Below are positions 9,478 to 19,630 of a stretch of DNA of 64,000 bases, piece after piece (within the stretch, counting starts at the first letter, position 1; each line of letters begins with the position of its first letter). The stretch spans positions 104,999 to 168,998 of the forward strand of contig JAFTXY010000001.1 of NCBI GenBank assembly GCA_017461425.1. Direction: 5' to 3'. The notes below the pieces were generated by a model. That model did not search any database and was not told the DNA's origin. It worked only from the letters and a program-made list of their open reading frames with translations. Origin of the DNA: Candidatus Gastranaerophilales bacterium (GTDB lineage: Bacteria > Cyanobacteriota > Vampirovibrionia > Gastranaerophilales > Gastranaerophilaceae). A program made the translations under genes and the position numbers.

Positions 9478-10638
9478 CTATTTTTGTTCTTGCATTTTTT
9501 CCAAAGTTTTCTTTTTAGAGGCTGGAATATTCTCATATTTTTCTTTACTCATTTTTTTTGATAAAGACTCTTCAATTTGTTTTCTTAAAACATCAGGTTT
9601 TAAAGATTCGTCGTAAAATTCAATTGTTGCATTATCTTTTAATCCTTTTGCAAATTTTTGGAACGCCATAAATTTCTTTTGTTCACCAAGATAAACTTTG
9701 ATATCTTCTTTTACAGAATTAAATGGTTGCAATCCGCCAGCAGCTTTATCTGTAACTAAAATAATATGTTTTCCAAATTGAGTTTTTACAACTGGACCAA
9801 CTACCCCAACTTTTTGGGTAAATGCAGCATTTGCAAATTCTGGAACCATTTGTTCTTTTACAAAAAATCCTAAATCTCCACCTTTTTGTGCGCTACCAGG
9901 ATCTTGAGAATATTCTTTTGCTAATTGAGCAAAGTTTTTTGGATTATTAGCTGCTTTTTGTCTGATTTCATTAACTAATTTTTCTCTTCTTTGAGCTTCT
10001 TCTTTTGCTTTTTTATCAATTTCTGCTGTTGATAATTTTCCTTCTTTATCACTTTCGGTTAATTCTCTCTTTAGAGCATTTTCATCAGTGTTAATTAAAA
10101 TATGAGAAGCTCTAACTCTTTTTGGTAAAGTAAATGCAGTTTTGTTTTTATTATAATATTTTAAAGCTTCAGAATCAGATACATTACCTTTTTCTAATGT
10201 TTTAACTAATTTATCTAATTTTGCTTCGCTTTCTAAATCTTCAAGCATTTTTGCTTCGGTTATACCGCTTGATTTTAAAATATTATTAAATTGCTCCTCA
10301 GAACCAACTTGAGCAATTAATTTTGCTTTTCTTTCATTAACTTCTTTTGGAGTAACTGTTATGTTTCTTTTTGCAAATTCTTCTGAAACTAAAGCTCTTA
10401 AAATTGTATCGTTTACAAATTTTTCTTTCATTGAAAGAACGGTAAAACTATTATCTTGTTGGAATTCTTTTGGTAAATTTTTTACTTGTACACTTTTAAT
10501 TTTTTCAAAATCACCATAGAATTCACCTCTTGTGATTTCTGTATTATTTACCTTAATAACTACATCAGAATTTTTTGCACATCCACAAAAAACAACAAGA
10601 GCACATAACATAGTTATTGCTAATTTAGTAAACTTCAT
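9478..10638 (-). CDS. prsA: Parvulin-type peptidyl-prolyl isomerase lipoprotein (PrsA/SurA-like)
   Basis: A 386-aa secreted foldase. The N-terminus is a lipoprotein signal with lipobox VFCGC, so the mature protein starts at a lipidated Cys. A SurA-like N-terminal helical domain follows (~25-165). The parvulin domain starts at RASHILINTD and ends at FGKHIILVTD. It is interrupted by a Lys/Glu-rich insertion of about 45 residues after the first strand, then continues with AKEYSQDPGSAQKGGDLGFF. A charged C-terminal tail follows. AAGGAGG lies just before the ATG. It probably assists folding of envelope proteins. Confidence 0.9.
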   Translation of the reverse strand: MKFTKLAITMLCALVVFCGCAKNSDVVIKVNNTEITRGEFYGDFEKIKSVQVKNLPKEFQQDNSFTVLSMKEKFVNDTILRALVSEEFAKRNITVTPKEVNERKAKLIAQVGSEEQFNNILKSSGITEAKMLEDLESEAKLDKLVKTLEKGNVSDSEALKYYNKNKTAFTLPKRVRASHILINTDENALKRELTESDKEGKLSTAEIDKKAKEEAQRREKLVNEIRQKAANNPKNFAQLAKEYSQDPGSAQKGGDLGFFVKEQMVPEFANAAFTQKVGVVGPVVKTQFGKHIILVTDKAAGGLQPFNSVKEDIKVYLGEQKKFMAFQKFAKGLKDNATIEFYDESLKPDVLRKQIEESLSKKMSKEKYENIPASKKKTLEKMQEQK

Positions 10639-10658
10639 ATTTCCTCCTTATAAGAATT

Positions 10659-13600
10659 TTAATTATTTATTTTAAAATTTAAAATTACTTCAGAAATATA
10701 ATAAAACAAATCAGACAATTTGTTAAATATTTCATCAAAATCATCGTAATCAATATTTAATAAAAGTATGCCTTTTACCTTGCCAAGGGTTTTAGGCGGG
10801 GTAGAATATGTATAATATTTTGTAACTTTAGAATCAATTTTAGATTTTAGTATTAGCCATTCTTGCATTGTAAATGGTGTATTAATTCTAATAACATTGC
10901 CTGCTTGTCTAACAGCAGAAATATTTGCATTTGTTGCTAGAATTCTTAATTTAATTAATTTTATAAGATTTTGAACACAATCAGGTATTTTTGAAAATCT
11001 ATCTTTTAGATTCACTTCCATATTCTCAAGTTCAGAAACAGTTGCAACATCAGACAATCTTTTATATTCAAGTATTTTTTGTTCATAGCTTGATGCCCAA
11101 TCATCTGGAATATATGCATCCGCATTTATATCAACAATTGCAGGCTCTTTTTTAATTGAAACTGTTGCATCATATGGATTTTTATTTTGTTTTTGCTTGA
11201 TATCTTCTATGCATTCAGATAATAAATTACAATATGTATCAAACCCTACGCTAACCATTTGTCCATGCTGATGAGTTCCTAAAATATTTCCAACCCCTCT
11301 AATTTCTATATCCCGAAGAGCAATTTGATACCCGCTTCCAAGATTTGTAAAATCTTTGATTGATTCAAGCCTTTTATAGGCTTGTTCATTAAGTGTTTGC
11401 GATTTTTTATAAAAACAAAAACAATACGCTTGTCTATCAGACCTTCCAACTCTTCCTCTTAATTGATAAAGCTGAGCTAAGCCAAAATTTTGAGCATCAT
11501 GGATAATTATTGTATTTGCGTTTGGAATATCTAAGCCAGATTCAATAATTGTAGTAGATAATAAAATATCATATTTTTTATCTGCAAAATCACAAATAAC
11601 TTCTTCAAGCATTTTTTCATTCATTTGCCCATGTGCGACGGCAATTCTAGCATTTGGTACAATTTGAGATAATTTTTCTTTAAATTTCAATATTGTTTCT
11701 ACACGATTATAAAGATAATATACTTGTCCATCTCTTTGTATTTCTTGATTTATAGCATTTTTAACATAAGTGTCTGAAAATTCACCAACATATGTTTTAA
11801 TTGGAAGTCTATTTTTAGGAGGAGTATTAATGACAGATAAATCCTTTAATCCAGATAACGCCATATTAAGAGTTCTTGGAATAGGAGTAGCACTTAAGGA
11901 TAAAACATCAATATTTTCTTTAAATTTTTTCAATTTTTCTTTATGTCTAACACCAAATTTATGCTCTTCATCAACAACTAATAAACCTAATTTTTTAAAT
12001 TCAATATCATCAGATAATAATCTATGAGTTGCGATTACTACATCGATTTCGCCACTATTTAATTTTTCCACAATTAATTTTTGTTCTTTTTTAGAGCAAA
12101 ATCTATTTAAAACTTCAACCCTAACATCATATGGTTCAAACCTTTGCTTAATATTAAGATAATGTTGCATTGTAAGAATTGTTGTTGGAGCAATCAAGGC
12201 TGTTTGATAGCCAGACATAACCGCCTTAAACATTGCGCGCATTGCTATTTCTGTTTTTCCAAAACCGACATCGGCACATATCAATCTATCCATCGGTTTA
12301 GATGATTCCATATCTTTTTTGGTATCAATTATAGCTTTCATTTGATCTGGGGTTTCTGTAAATTCAAAATTATCTTCCATTTCAAATTGCCAAGAAGTGT
12401 CCATATCAAAAGAAATTCCTTGTGTCATTTTTCTTTTTGCATACAAATCTAATAAATCGTATGCAATTAATTCTACTTCTTTTTTTGCTTTAGATTTTGT
12501 ATTTTCCCAAGCACTGCCGCCCATTTTTGATAATTTGGGCTTTATTCCTCCAGAGCCCCTATAACGAGCCAAAAGATTTATTTGTTCAGCTGGCATAAAT
12601 AATTTATCTGTGCCTTGGAATTGAATTTCAAGATAATCTTTTTGATTATTGTCTATAATTTGTTTTGAAATTCCATTATAAATACCTATTCCATGAACAT
12701 AATGAACAACATATTCGCCTTCTTTTATATCATTAATCGAATCAATAAATTCTTGAGTTTGCTTATTTGAATAATGTTTTTTTGTTGTGATATCACGATT
12801 ATGCTTATTAAATAATTCTTTATCAGTTAATATAAGAATTTTTTCATCACTAATTTTATCATCATTTATTATCACGCCACCGCAAGAGATATCTGGAAAA
12901 TAATAAATATCCTCAGAAAATATTTCTAATTCCTCAAAAACTTCTTTTAATCTATTCAAAAAATTGGAACAAATTATAATTTTATATCCATCATTTAAAT
13001 ATTTTTTTATAAATTTTGACGCATCAGCAATGTTTGATGAAAAAATTGGCGGTATAGACAAATCAAATTCAATCAATTTATCATAATCATCTGTTAAAAA
13101 ATTATCCATACTTAAAATTTTGAATTTTTTAATTTCGGATAAAAATTCTTCATAAGTCAAATGATTTAATTTATCTAAAGGCAACTTTAAATTTGAATTT
13201 AGCGCATCATTATAGTTTTCAATGTATAAGTCATTAATATTTTGATATTTTGAAAAAATCTGAGAAGATTCCTTAAAAACCAAAACGTAATCTTTGAAAA
13301 AATCAAAAATGCTACATGTTTTATCAACAAAATAGTTTAAATAGTATTCAATACCTTCAAAATATCCTATTTCATCAATTTTTTCTAGTAATTCATTTTT
13401 AATTGTTGATAATAATTCATTATCTTTTACATCTTTTTTTGATATAGCTCTTTTAAATTTTTCTTTATTTTCATCATTTAAAATAAACTTATACAATGGT
13501 AAAACTTGTGTACTATCAATACTTTTAAAGCTTTTTTGCGAATTTGGATTAAAATAGCGAATATCTTCAATAGTATCTGCAAAAAATTCTATCCTAACAG

Positions 13601-14135
13601 GATTTAAATCAAGAGAAAAAATATCTAAAATATCACCTCTAAGAGCAAATTCTCCAATATCAACAACATTTACAACTCTTTTATATCCCAAATCTACAAG
13701 CTTTTGAGCAATTTTAGAATAATCAAGCGAATCATTTTTTTTAAATTCTATGATATTTTCTTTATAAAATTCCATTGAAGCAAATTTTTCAAAAAGAGCT
13801 TTTACACTAGCAAAAACAACACTGGGTTGATTTAAAAAGGCATTTACTTGTTCTTCGTATATGTAATAATTTTTTTCTAATTCACTGTAAAAACCTATTT
13901 CTTGCATAGGATAAACGCAACTGTCAATTTTTAAAAAATTGTCCAAATCTTTTTGTGCTTTAAAAGCACTTTGCTCATCATTGGTTATATATAAAACTTT
14001 TTTGTTATTTTTTAAAATTGATTTTATTAAAAATAAATCCAAAGGTGCCAAAAAACCGTTTAATACAAGTTTTGCTTTTGTATTATTTTTAATAAAATTA
14101 TCAAGACAATTAAGTTTTATGTTTTCTATTGACAT
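10659..14135 (-). CDS. mfd: Transcription-repair coupling factor Mfd
   Basis: A 1158-aa SF2 translocase that removes stalled RNA polymerase and recruits UvrA. Order: a UvrB-like N-terminal region (~1-350), the RNA-polymerase interaction domain (GEYVVHYVHGIGIYNG), and a RecG-like motor. The motor has Walker A CADVGFGKTE (~620-630), DEEH box (VVDEEHKFG), SATPIPRT and the motif VI region QLRGRVGRSDRQAYCF. A C-terminal TRCF domain completes it. The length matches the family. The start overlaps the ROK kinase end by 10 bases. Confidence 0.97.
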   Translation of the reverse strand: MSIENIKLNCLDNFIKNNTKAKLVLNGFLAPLDLFLIKSILKNNKKVLYITNDEQSAFKAQKDLDNFLKIDSCVYPMQEIGFYSELEKNYYIYEEQVNAFLNQPSVVFASVKALFEKFASMEFYKENIIEFKKNDSLDYSKIAQKLVDLGYKRVVNVVDIGEFALRGDILDIFSLDLNPVRIEFFADTIEDIRYFNPNSQKSFKSIDSTQVLPLYKFILNDENKEKFKRAISKKDVKDNELLSTIKNELLEKIDEIGYFEGIEYYLNYFVDKTCSIFDFFKDYVLVFKESSQIFSKYQNINDLYIENYNDALNSNLKLPLDKLNHLTYEEFLSEIKKFKILSMDNFLTDDYDKLIEFDLSIPPIFSSNIADASKFIKKYLNDGYKIIICSNFLNRLKEVFEELEIFSEDIYYFPDISCGGVIINDDKISDEKILILTDKELFNKHNRDITTKKHYSNKQTQEFIDSINDIKEGEYVVHYVHGIGIYNGISKQIIDNNQKDYLEIQFQGTDKLFMPAEQINLLARYRGSGGIKPKLSKMGGSAWENTKSKAKKEVELIAYDLLDLYAKRKMTQGISFDMDTSWQFEMEDNFEFTETPDQMKAIIDTKKDMESSKPMDRLICADVGFGKTEIAMRAMFKAVMSGYQTALIAPTTILTMQHYLNIKQRFEPYDVRVEVLNRFCSKKEQKLIVEKLNSGEIDVVIATHRLLSDDIEFKKLGLLVVDEEHKFGVRHKEKLKKFKENIDVLSLSATPIPRTLNMALSGLKDLSVINTPPKNRLPIKTYVGEFSDTYVKNAINQEIQRDGQVYYLYNRVETILKFKEKLSQIVPNARIAVAHGQMNEKMLEEVICDFADKKYDILLSTTIIESGLDIPNANTIIIHDAQNFGLAQLYQLRGRVGRSDRQAYCFCFYKKSQTLNEQAYKRLESIKDFTNLGSGYQIALRDIEIRGVGNILGTHQHGQMVSVGFDTYCNLLSECIEDIKQKQNKNPYDATVSIKKEPAIVDINADAYIPDDWASSYEQKILEYKRLSDVATVSELENMEVNLKDRFSKIPDCVQNLIKLIKLRILATNANISAVRQAGNVIRINTPFTMQEWLILKSKIDSKVTKYYTYSTPPKTLGKVKGILLLNIDYDDFDEIFNKLSDLFYYISEVILNFKINN

Positions 14136-15091
14136 TTTTTCTCAAAATTTTTAATTAAACTAGCTCCCAAAACTCCGGAGTAATCTCCAAATTGAGCTTT
14201 TTTAAATTCAATTTTACTTGATGGCAATTTTAGAGCTTTCATTTTAGATAATTTAACTATTTTTGAATAAATTTCATCAATACCCTGTATTAATCCACCA
14301 CCAAGAACAATTAATTCTGGATTTAAAAAATTTATTACACTTGCAAGACCATTTGATAAATATTCAATTGCCTCATCGACGCATCTTTTTGTTAATTCAT
14401 CATTAGCATCTAAAGATTGTTTGATATGTTTAGTTGAAATATTATTAGTATCCGCAATATCAGAAATTACTGATTTTTTACCAGATTTTAAAGATGATTT
14501 AATTCTATTTTCAATAGCACTTCTTGATGCGTAAGCTTCCAAACATCCAACAGCTCCACAAGCACAACTTCTGCCATTAGAATCTATTATAATATGCCCA
14601 AATTCGCCTGCGCTTTGTGTTGCACCTTTATAAATTTGACCATTTATAACTATGCAAGAACCAATACCGGTGCCTATAAAAACACATAAAACATCTTTGT
14701 AATCTTTAGCTGCGCCATACAAAAGCTCGCTTATTGTAGCTGCTTCAACGTCATTTGCAAGATAAGTTTCAATATTGTATTTTTCTTCAACTGTTTTTTT
14801 AAGTTCAAGATTGGAACACTCTAAATTACAAGCATTAACTAAAATTCCATTTTTTTTATCTACTTGCCCCGCTACCGCAATTCCAATAGAATCAATATCT
14901 GTTTTTTTAACATCTATCTTAGAAAACAATTCATCTAAAGCTTCAAGTAATTTAGCTTCGATTTTTTTATTTCCCTTTTCTTTCTTTGTTTTCTTTTTAA
15001 CTTCAAATAAGATTTTTTGAGTTTTTTCTTCTATTAGCGCACATAATATCTTTGTGCCACCTAAGTCCACCCCAATATTATATTTTTTCAT
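14126..15091 (-). CDS. ROK-family sugar kinase (glucokinase-like)
   Basis: A 321-aa actin-fold kinase. GVDLGGTKI is the phosphate-1 motif, FIGTGIGSCIVINGQIYKGA and AGEFGHIIID the ROK signature, and CACGAVGCLEAYAS the zinc-binding CxCGxxGCxE. The catalytic Asp is in LANDVEA. The most likely activity is ATP-dependent phosphorylation of glucose or a related hexose; ROK proteins also include N-acetylhexosamine kinases, and the specificity cannot be read here. No N-terminal HTH, so not a repressor. TAATG overlap with the upstream acyltransferase gene. Confidence 0.88.
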   Translation of the reverse strand: MKKYNIGVDLGGTKILCALIEEKTQKILFEVKKKTKKEKGNKKIEAKLLEALDELFSKIDVKKTDIDSIGIAVAGQVDKKNGILVNACNLECSNLELKKTVEEKYNIETYLANDVEAATISELLYGAAKDYKDVLCVFIGTGIGSCIVINGQIYKGATQSAGEFGHIIIDSNGRSCACGAVGCLEAYASRSAIENRIKSSLKSGKKSVISDIADTNNISTKHIKQSLDANDELTKRCVDEAIEYLSNGLASVINFLNPELIVLGGGLIQGIDEIYSKIVKLSKMKALKLPSSKIEFKKAQFGDYSGVLGASLIKNFEKKCQ

Positions 15092-15921
15092 TATTGTTTA
15101 TTATCGTCTTTCATTCCAATATTTTTAAGACGTCTTTCAATATCTCTCCACCAGCTAAGTTTTTGTTTAAGAAGATACCTATATCCATCAAAATTGCCTT
15201 TTGAAATTACTGCTCTTTGATTGTCGCAAAATTCTTCAAAATGTTTTTCCAATTTATGACAAAATTCTTTTCTATCTTCATTAAACTCATAGAACGTTTG
15301 TACTTCGCCAAATTCCATAACAACTTCTGGTTTATCTTGTCTTAAAAATGTATATGTTGTACTAACAGGACAAATATTTATTCCGCCAAAATTTTTAACA
15401 GCACTTTCTATCAAATAAGCAATTCCTGATTGAAAAACTTCTGGACGATATTGTGGAGGCCTAATTATCCCTTGCGGAAATAACCAAAAATTAATATCTG
15501 GTTTATCAAGAGTAGTTGCCGCATATTTAAGAGATTTAATTGCATCTTGAGCTGATTTTTTATTTATGGGAAAACAACCGATATATTGAAACAAAGGAAA
15601 CCTATTCATTTCCTCAATCATTAAGCGCAATCTTCCATGCATTAATTTTCTGGCAATTGTATAGCCGATAATACCATCCCACCAATTATTGTGGTTTGTA
15701 TAGAATAAAATAGCTTTTGTCTTATCTCTTTTTTCAAGATTTTCATAACCTTTATACATAACAGAATGAAATCTTGCGCGTACCATTTTTGTAAACACAA
15801 AATCTGCAATCATAAGCCAAAATGGCACATCTTTTGCAGTTCTAAATTTTTCTTTTCTATTTCTTAAAATTGTCGGAGGTGTGTCACAATATAAATGTTT
15901 TGGAGTTTCGATTATTGACAT
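15091..15921 (-). CDS. PlsC-family lysophospholipid acyltransferase
   Basis: A 276-aa glycerolipid acyltransferase-like protein. The HX4D catalytic motif is NHNNWWD, followed by a conserved GCFPINK segment and WLFPQGIIRPP, the usual third block. It lacks clear multi-pass membrane segments and would sit on the inner face of the membrane. The substrate could be lysophosphatidic acid or a specialised lipid. AGAGGATAAG, contributed by the end of the preceding AAA gene, lies just upstream of the ATG, so the two are coupled. Confidence 0.82.
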   Translation of the reverse strand: MSIIETPKHLYCDTPPTILRNRKEKFRTAKDVPFWLMIADFVFTKMVRARFHSVMYKGYENLEKRDKTKAILFYTNHNNWWDGIIGYTIARKLMHGRLRLMIEEMNRFPLFQYIGCFPINKKSAQDAIKSLKYAATTLDKPDINFWLFPQGIIRPPQYRPEVFQSGIAYLIESAVKNFGGINICPVSTTYTFLRQDKPEVVMEFGEVQTFYEFNEDRKEFCHKLEKHFEEFCDNQRAVISKGNFDGYRYLLKQKLSWWRDIERRLKNIGMKDDNKQ

Positions 15922-15923
15922 AA

Positions 15924-18900
15924 CTACTTATCCTCTATTATACGATTCAATTGACAGTGCGCTCTAAATGATGTTAATTCTTTTTCAATCTTTTTGACAA
16001 ATATTTTTAGTCCAAGTTTTTTTGCCAAGTCTATAGTTTTATTATACATCTTAATTATTTGTTGTGCATAATTATATTTTTCTTTGTCTGGTTGTTGTGC
16101 TAAACATTCTCTTGCAATTGCTGCTTTTAATTTATTTAATCGTACTTGTAGATATAATAATTGATTACTTATTGCACTTTGCAATGCTAATTCGCAATAC
16201 ATTTTTGCATTTTCTTTATCATTTAATTTTAAATATGTATTAGCCAAAAGCTCTTGGAATAAAATTTTGAAATAATGGTTATTATTTTGAGCATTTTCGC
16301 ATATTTTTACAGCTTTTTCACATATCTCTATGCAATATGAATCTGTTTTATTACCTGCTGTTGCTGCAGCACTAATGTACCAAGCCAAAAGTGCGCCAAA
16401 TGCTATTTTTTTAGAAGAGAAAAATTGCATTTGAGCTGTAGCAATTTCAATTGCTTTTAAATAAGATTTTTCTTCCAATAAAACATAAGCTAGTAATGTT
16501 TTTAAAATATTTTTTGAAACTTCATCGGAACAATTGTTTGCATAAGCTGTTGCTTCAAATAAATCGTCTTTTATTTTTTCAGTATCTAATCTTAAAATCT
16601 TATTAATAATATTTACAACATTCCATTCGCAAACAAGATTTGGACTATCAATTACATATGAATAATCTTTTAAAATTTCTTGTAAAACTGAATCTGATTC
16701 ATCAAAATATCCTCTAGAAGTATTTGCCATGGCTCCTGCATAAGCAAGTCTTACTTTAAGAGCTTCAATTCTTGGTCCTTTTTCTTTAGATATAACTTTA
16801 TCTATCTCAGAAATCAATTCAAACGCCAAAGGAGAACCTTGTTGAGCATAGCTTTGAGCAAGAATTATATTAGCTTCAATCCAAGAATAGAAAATTTCAT
16901 TTTGAGCAAGCCATTTATGCTTAATAAATGGATTTAAATTCTTTTGTAAAACAGGATTTATCTCTGTATTAACAAGGCTTGATATTTCTTCCCAAGAACC
17001 AAGCTTTAATAATGCTTCTAATTTTCTTGTTTTAATTAATGCAACTTGAAGCTGGTGAACAACTTGTTTTTCACCTTTGTCTTTTACTTCAAAGAATTTT
17101 AATACATTATCAACAACTTCAACAACGCCTGTGTAATCTTGAGTTAAATATGCACTTTTTGCAAGATATCCGGATAAATCAATAACCTTGTTTACATCAT
17201 TATTGCCTTGCGCTGCACTAACCGCATTTGATAAGTATTCTTTTGCTTCTTGAGGATTTTTATCATAAATTAATTTACCCAATCTTTCGCAAATGTTATT
17301 TTTTGTATAAACAAAATTATCTAATTTAACATTTTCCATTAAAATTAAGCTTTGCTTTTGAGCCATAGCATAGATATTTATATCGCCGATATAATTTGCG
17401 TATTGAAGATTTTTGGTCCAAAGAGCATAAGCAAATTCTTTATTATCAACAATTTGAGCTAAAATTGGACAAATTAATGGTGTTGATATTGTTTTATTAC
17501 TTAATTCTAATAATAATTTTTTAGCATCAGTTTTAATTAATTCTTCTTCTTTTGCTTTGATATAACAATAAGACCAAGTTAATGAATTTTTAAAACCGTA
17601 TATATCATCTGCTTTTAATTTTAAATAGCCTTTCTTTTCAAGCTTAGCAACAATTTCAAAAAATCTTTCTTCACTAAGTTCAAATAAACCAGCTAATAGT
17701 TTATAATCTAATCTATCACCCAATAAAGAAGCAACATTTAAGAAAATATATTCTTTTTCATTATGCTCTTTTAAGAAATCCAATCTATCATAGAAACATT
17801 TTTCTATAGTTGCAGGAACTTCAAGATCAGTTATTTCTGTTTTAAATTTAACAGCTTTATCTTGTACAAATAATATTTTTCGCTCGAACAAATATTGCAA
17901 AACTTGTTCAATGTATGCAATATTACCCTGCGCATTATATGCTATTTGAGATAATATTTCGTTTGGAATTTCGCAATTTTGCCCTAAAACTTTTTTAATG
18001 AATATTTTTGATTCGGACATATTCAAACGTCTTAGAGAAATATTCAAACAATTAGAATTATTTAATTTGTTTGATTGAAAATACATTGCAACAGAATGCT
18101 GATTTTTGTATGCAATAATCATTTTTGCATTTCGTTCAAAATAATCCGAATTAACAAGATGTTTCAAAAATCCATATGAAGATTCATCAATTAAATCAAA
18201 ATCATCAATTAGGAAAATAACATCTTTTCTTTTTTTAATATAATCAAAAACATCTTTTAAATATTTATATGTGATTTCTTTATTAATTAAAATATTTTCA
18301 AAGTAATCTTTTTTAATTGGATAAATAAGATTTGCTAATGTTTCTAAATTTTCTTCATCTATTTTTTCAAGATTTAATTTGTCTAAAACTTTTCGCTCAA
18401 ATGCTTTAATGTTAAACTCATCCTTTAAAATAGCAGGACAACCAAAGAAACTTGCAAAAAAGCTTTGTATTAAACCATAAGGGCTGATTTGCGTTAAAGC
18501 AGAACACTGTGCATAAAAAATAACTGTATCATTCAAATGAGCTTTGTTTAACTTATAATGCAAATCATTTAAAAGATGGGTTTTGCCAACCCCTCTTGGA
18601 GCATTAACAGAAATTGCTCTAACTTTTGAATCGTTATCGGATAAGTTATCTAATATTATTTCTAGTGCTTTATCATATTTTTCATCTTCAGTTTGTTCAA
18701 AAACAGGTTTTTGATCTAAAAATATCAATTTATAAGAATCTGAAGAAATTTTAATTAATGATAATTCTGATGATAATTTTGTATAAGCGCTATTTGAAAC
18801 AATAACATCTTTTTCAGAACCCAATTTTAATTGCGTAACTTCTTTTGAATTTTTAACTTCATCTACTGTAGAAATTGCAAATTTATAAGACAATCCTGTA

Positions 18901-19514
18901 TCTAGGGTTTTTTCTAAAATTTGGTTAAATTTAACAAATTCTTGTTCAAAATGGTTTATATTATCAAGAATTTTTGTATTTTGCGTATAGTTAAATCTAA
19001 ATACTACACAATGAGAATTAACAAAATCACAACTTGTGCCAAAAGCAATTTTGACTGTTGTTTTGATATTTTGAATTACTTTTTGCTTAAATTCTTCTTT
19101 GTCATATTTTTCAAAAGTTCTATCTAGATTAATAAAATCAACATAAATTAAAAGAAGATTTTCAATTGCATTCTCTTCAGCAATATCGGCATTTTTGGCT
19201 TTTAGGGGTTGTTTTTTGTCAATATTTTCTACTTCTATTTTGCGAGTTTCAGTTTTTTCGATTGAAACATCATTATTTTTATCAGTTTTTGGAAAATAAT
19301 AATTACATTTTCTGCAAGACTCACTTGTCGCGTAATTTGCACTATTGCATTCAGGGCAAAATTTAACAAATGTATATCCGCATTTTTTGCACTCAACAGA
19401 ACCAAGTCGCGTTGGGGAATCACATCTTGGACAAGTAAAGATTAATTTTAAATTACAGTTTGGACAAACCGTATCATTTTTTGATACTTTGGTTTTACAC
19501 TTTGGACAAATCAA
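15924..19514 (-). CDS. Zinc-ribbon / cyclase-like / AAA ATPase / TPR signalling protein
   Basis: A 1196-aa multidomain protein of unknown function. Residues 1-70 contain six CxxC pairs (C3/C6, C17/C20, C28/C31, C42/C45, C53/C56, C67/C70), i.e. three zinc ribbons. Residues ~115-270 resemble a decayed class III nucleotide cyclase domain (LLIYVDFINL at the metal-binding position). A STAND-like AAA module follows with Walker A APRGVGKTH (305-313) and Walker B VIFLIDDFD (432-440). From ~690 to the end the protein is helical TPR-like repeats. Start is TTG with AGGA 8 bases upstream. The cyclase-AAA-TPR architecture is known in bacterial signalling proteins; the zinc ribbons and missing catalytic residues suggest a sensor or scaffold. 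Confidence 0.8.
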   Translation of the reverse strand: MICPKCKTKVSKNDTVCPNCNLKLIFTCPRCDSPTRLGSVECKKCGYTFVKFCPECNSANYATSESCRKCNYYFPKTDKNNDVSIEKTETRKIEVENIDKKQPLKAKNADIAEENAIENLLLIYVDFINLDRTFEKYDKEEFKQKVIQNIKTTVKIAFGTSCDFVNSHCVVFRFNYTQNTKILDNINHFEQEFVKFNQILEKTLDTGLSYKFAISTVDEVKNSKEVTQLKLGSEKDVIVSNSAYTKLSSELSLIKISSDSYKLIFLDQKPVFEQTEDEKYDKALEIILDNLSDNDSKVRAISVNAPRGVGKTHLLNDLHYKLNKAHLNDTVIFYAQCSALTQISPYGLIQSFFASFFGCPAILKDEFNIKAFERKVLDKLNLEKIDEENLETLANLIYPIKKDYFENILINKEITYKYLKDVFDYIKKRKDVIFLIDDFDLIDESSYGFLKHLVNSDYFERNAKMIIAYKNQHSVAMYFQSNKLNNSNCLNISLRRLNMSESKIFIKKVLGQNCEIPNEILSQIAYNAQGNIAYIEQVLQYLFERKILFVQDKAVKFKTEITDLEVPATIEKCFYDRLDFLKEHNEKEYIFLNVASLLGDRLDYKLLAGLFELSEERFFEIVAKLEKKGYLKLKADDIYGFKNSLTWSYCYIKAKEEELIKTDAKKLLLELSNKTISTPLICPILAQIVDNKEFAYALWTKNLQYANYIGDINIYAMAQKQSLILMENVKLDNFVYTKNNICERLGKLIYDKNPQEAKEYLSNAVSAAQGNNDVNKVIDLSGYLAKSAYLTQDYTGVVEVVDNVLKFFEVKDKGEKQVVHQLQVALIKTRKLEALLKLGSWEEISSLVNTEINPVLQKNLNPFIKHKWLAQNEIFYSWIEANIILAQSYAQQGSPLAFELISEIDKVISKEKGPRIEALKVRLAYAGAMANTSRGYFDESDSVLQEILKDYSYVIDSPNLVCEWNVVNIINKILRLDTEKIKDDLFEATAYANNCSDEVSKNILKTLLAYVLLEEKSYLKAIEIATAQMQFFSSKKIAFGALLAWYISAAATAGNKTDSYCIEICEKAVKICENAQNNNHYFKILFQELLANTYLKLNDKENAKMYCELALQSAISNQLLYLQVRLNKLKAAIARECLAQQPDKEKYNYAQQIIKMYNKTIDLAKKLGLKIFVKKIEKELTSFRAHCQLNRIIEDK

Positions 19515-19594
19515 AACTAATTATCCTAATAGGTATAACACTTCTATAAAATTATAATACAAATATAACATTTTTATTTAATTTTGTAAATTTT

Positions 19595-19623
19595 TTCAAA
19601 ACTTCATTATTTCGTAGTATATT
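19595..19623 (+). promoter_or_regulatory. Promoter of pdxJ, apparently leaderless
   Basis: TTCAAA (19595-19600), 17-base spacer, TATATT (19618-19623), then only 7 bases to the ATG at 19631. No Shine-Dalgarno is present, so transcription would start at or next to the start codon. Confidence 0.55.
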
Positions 19624-19630
19624 AATAACT

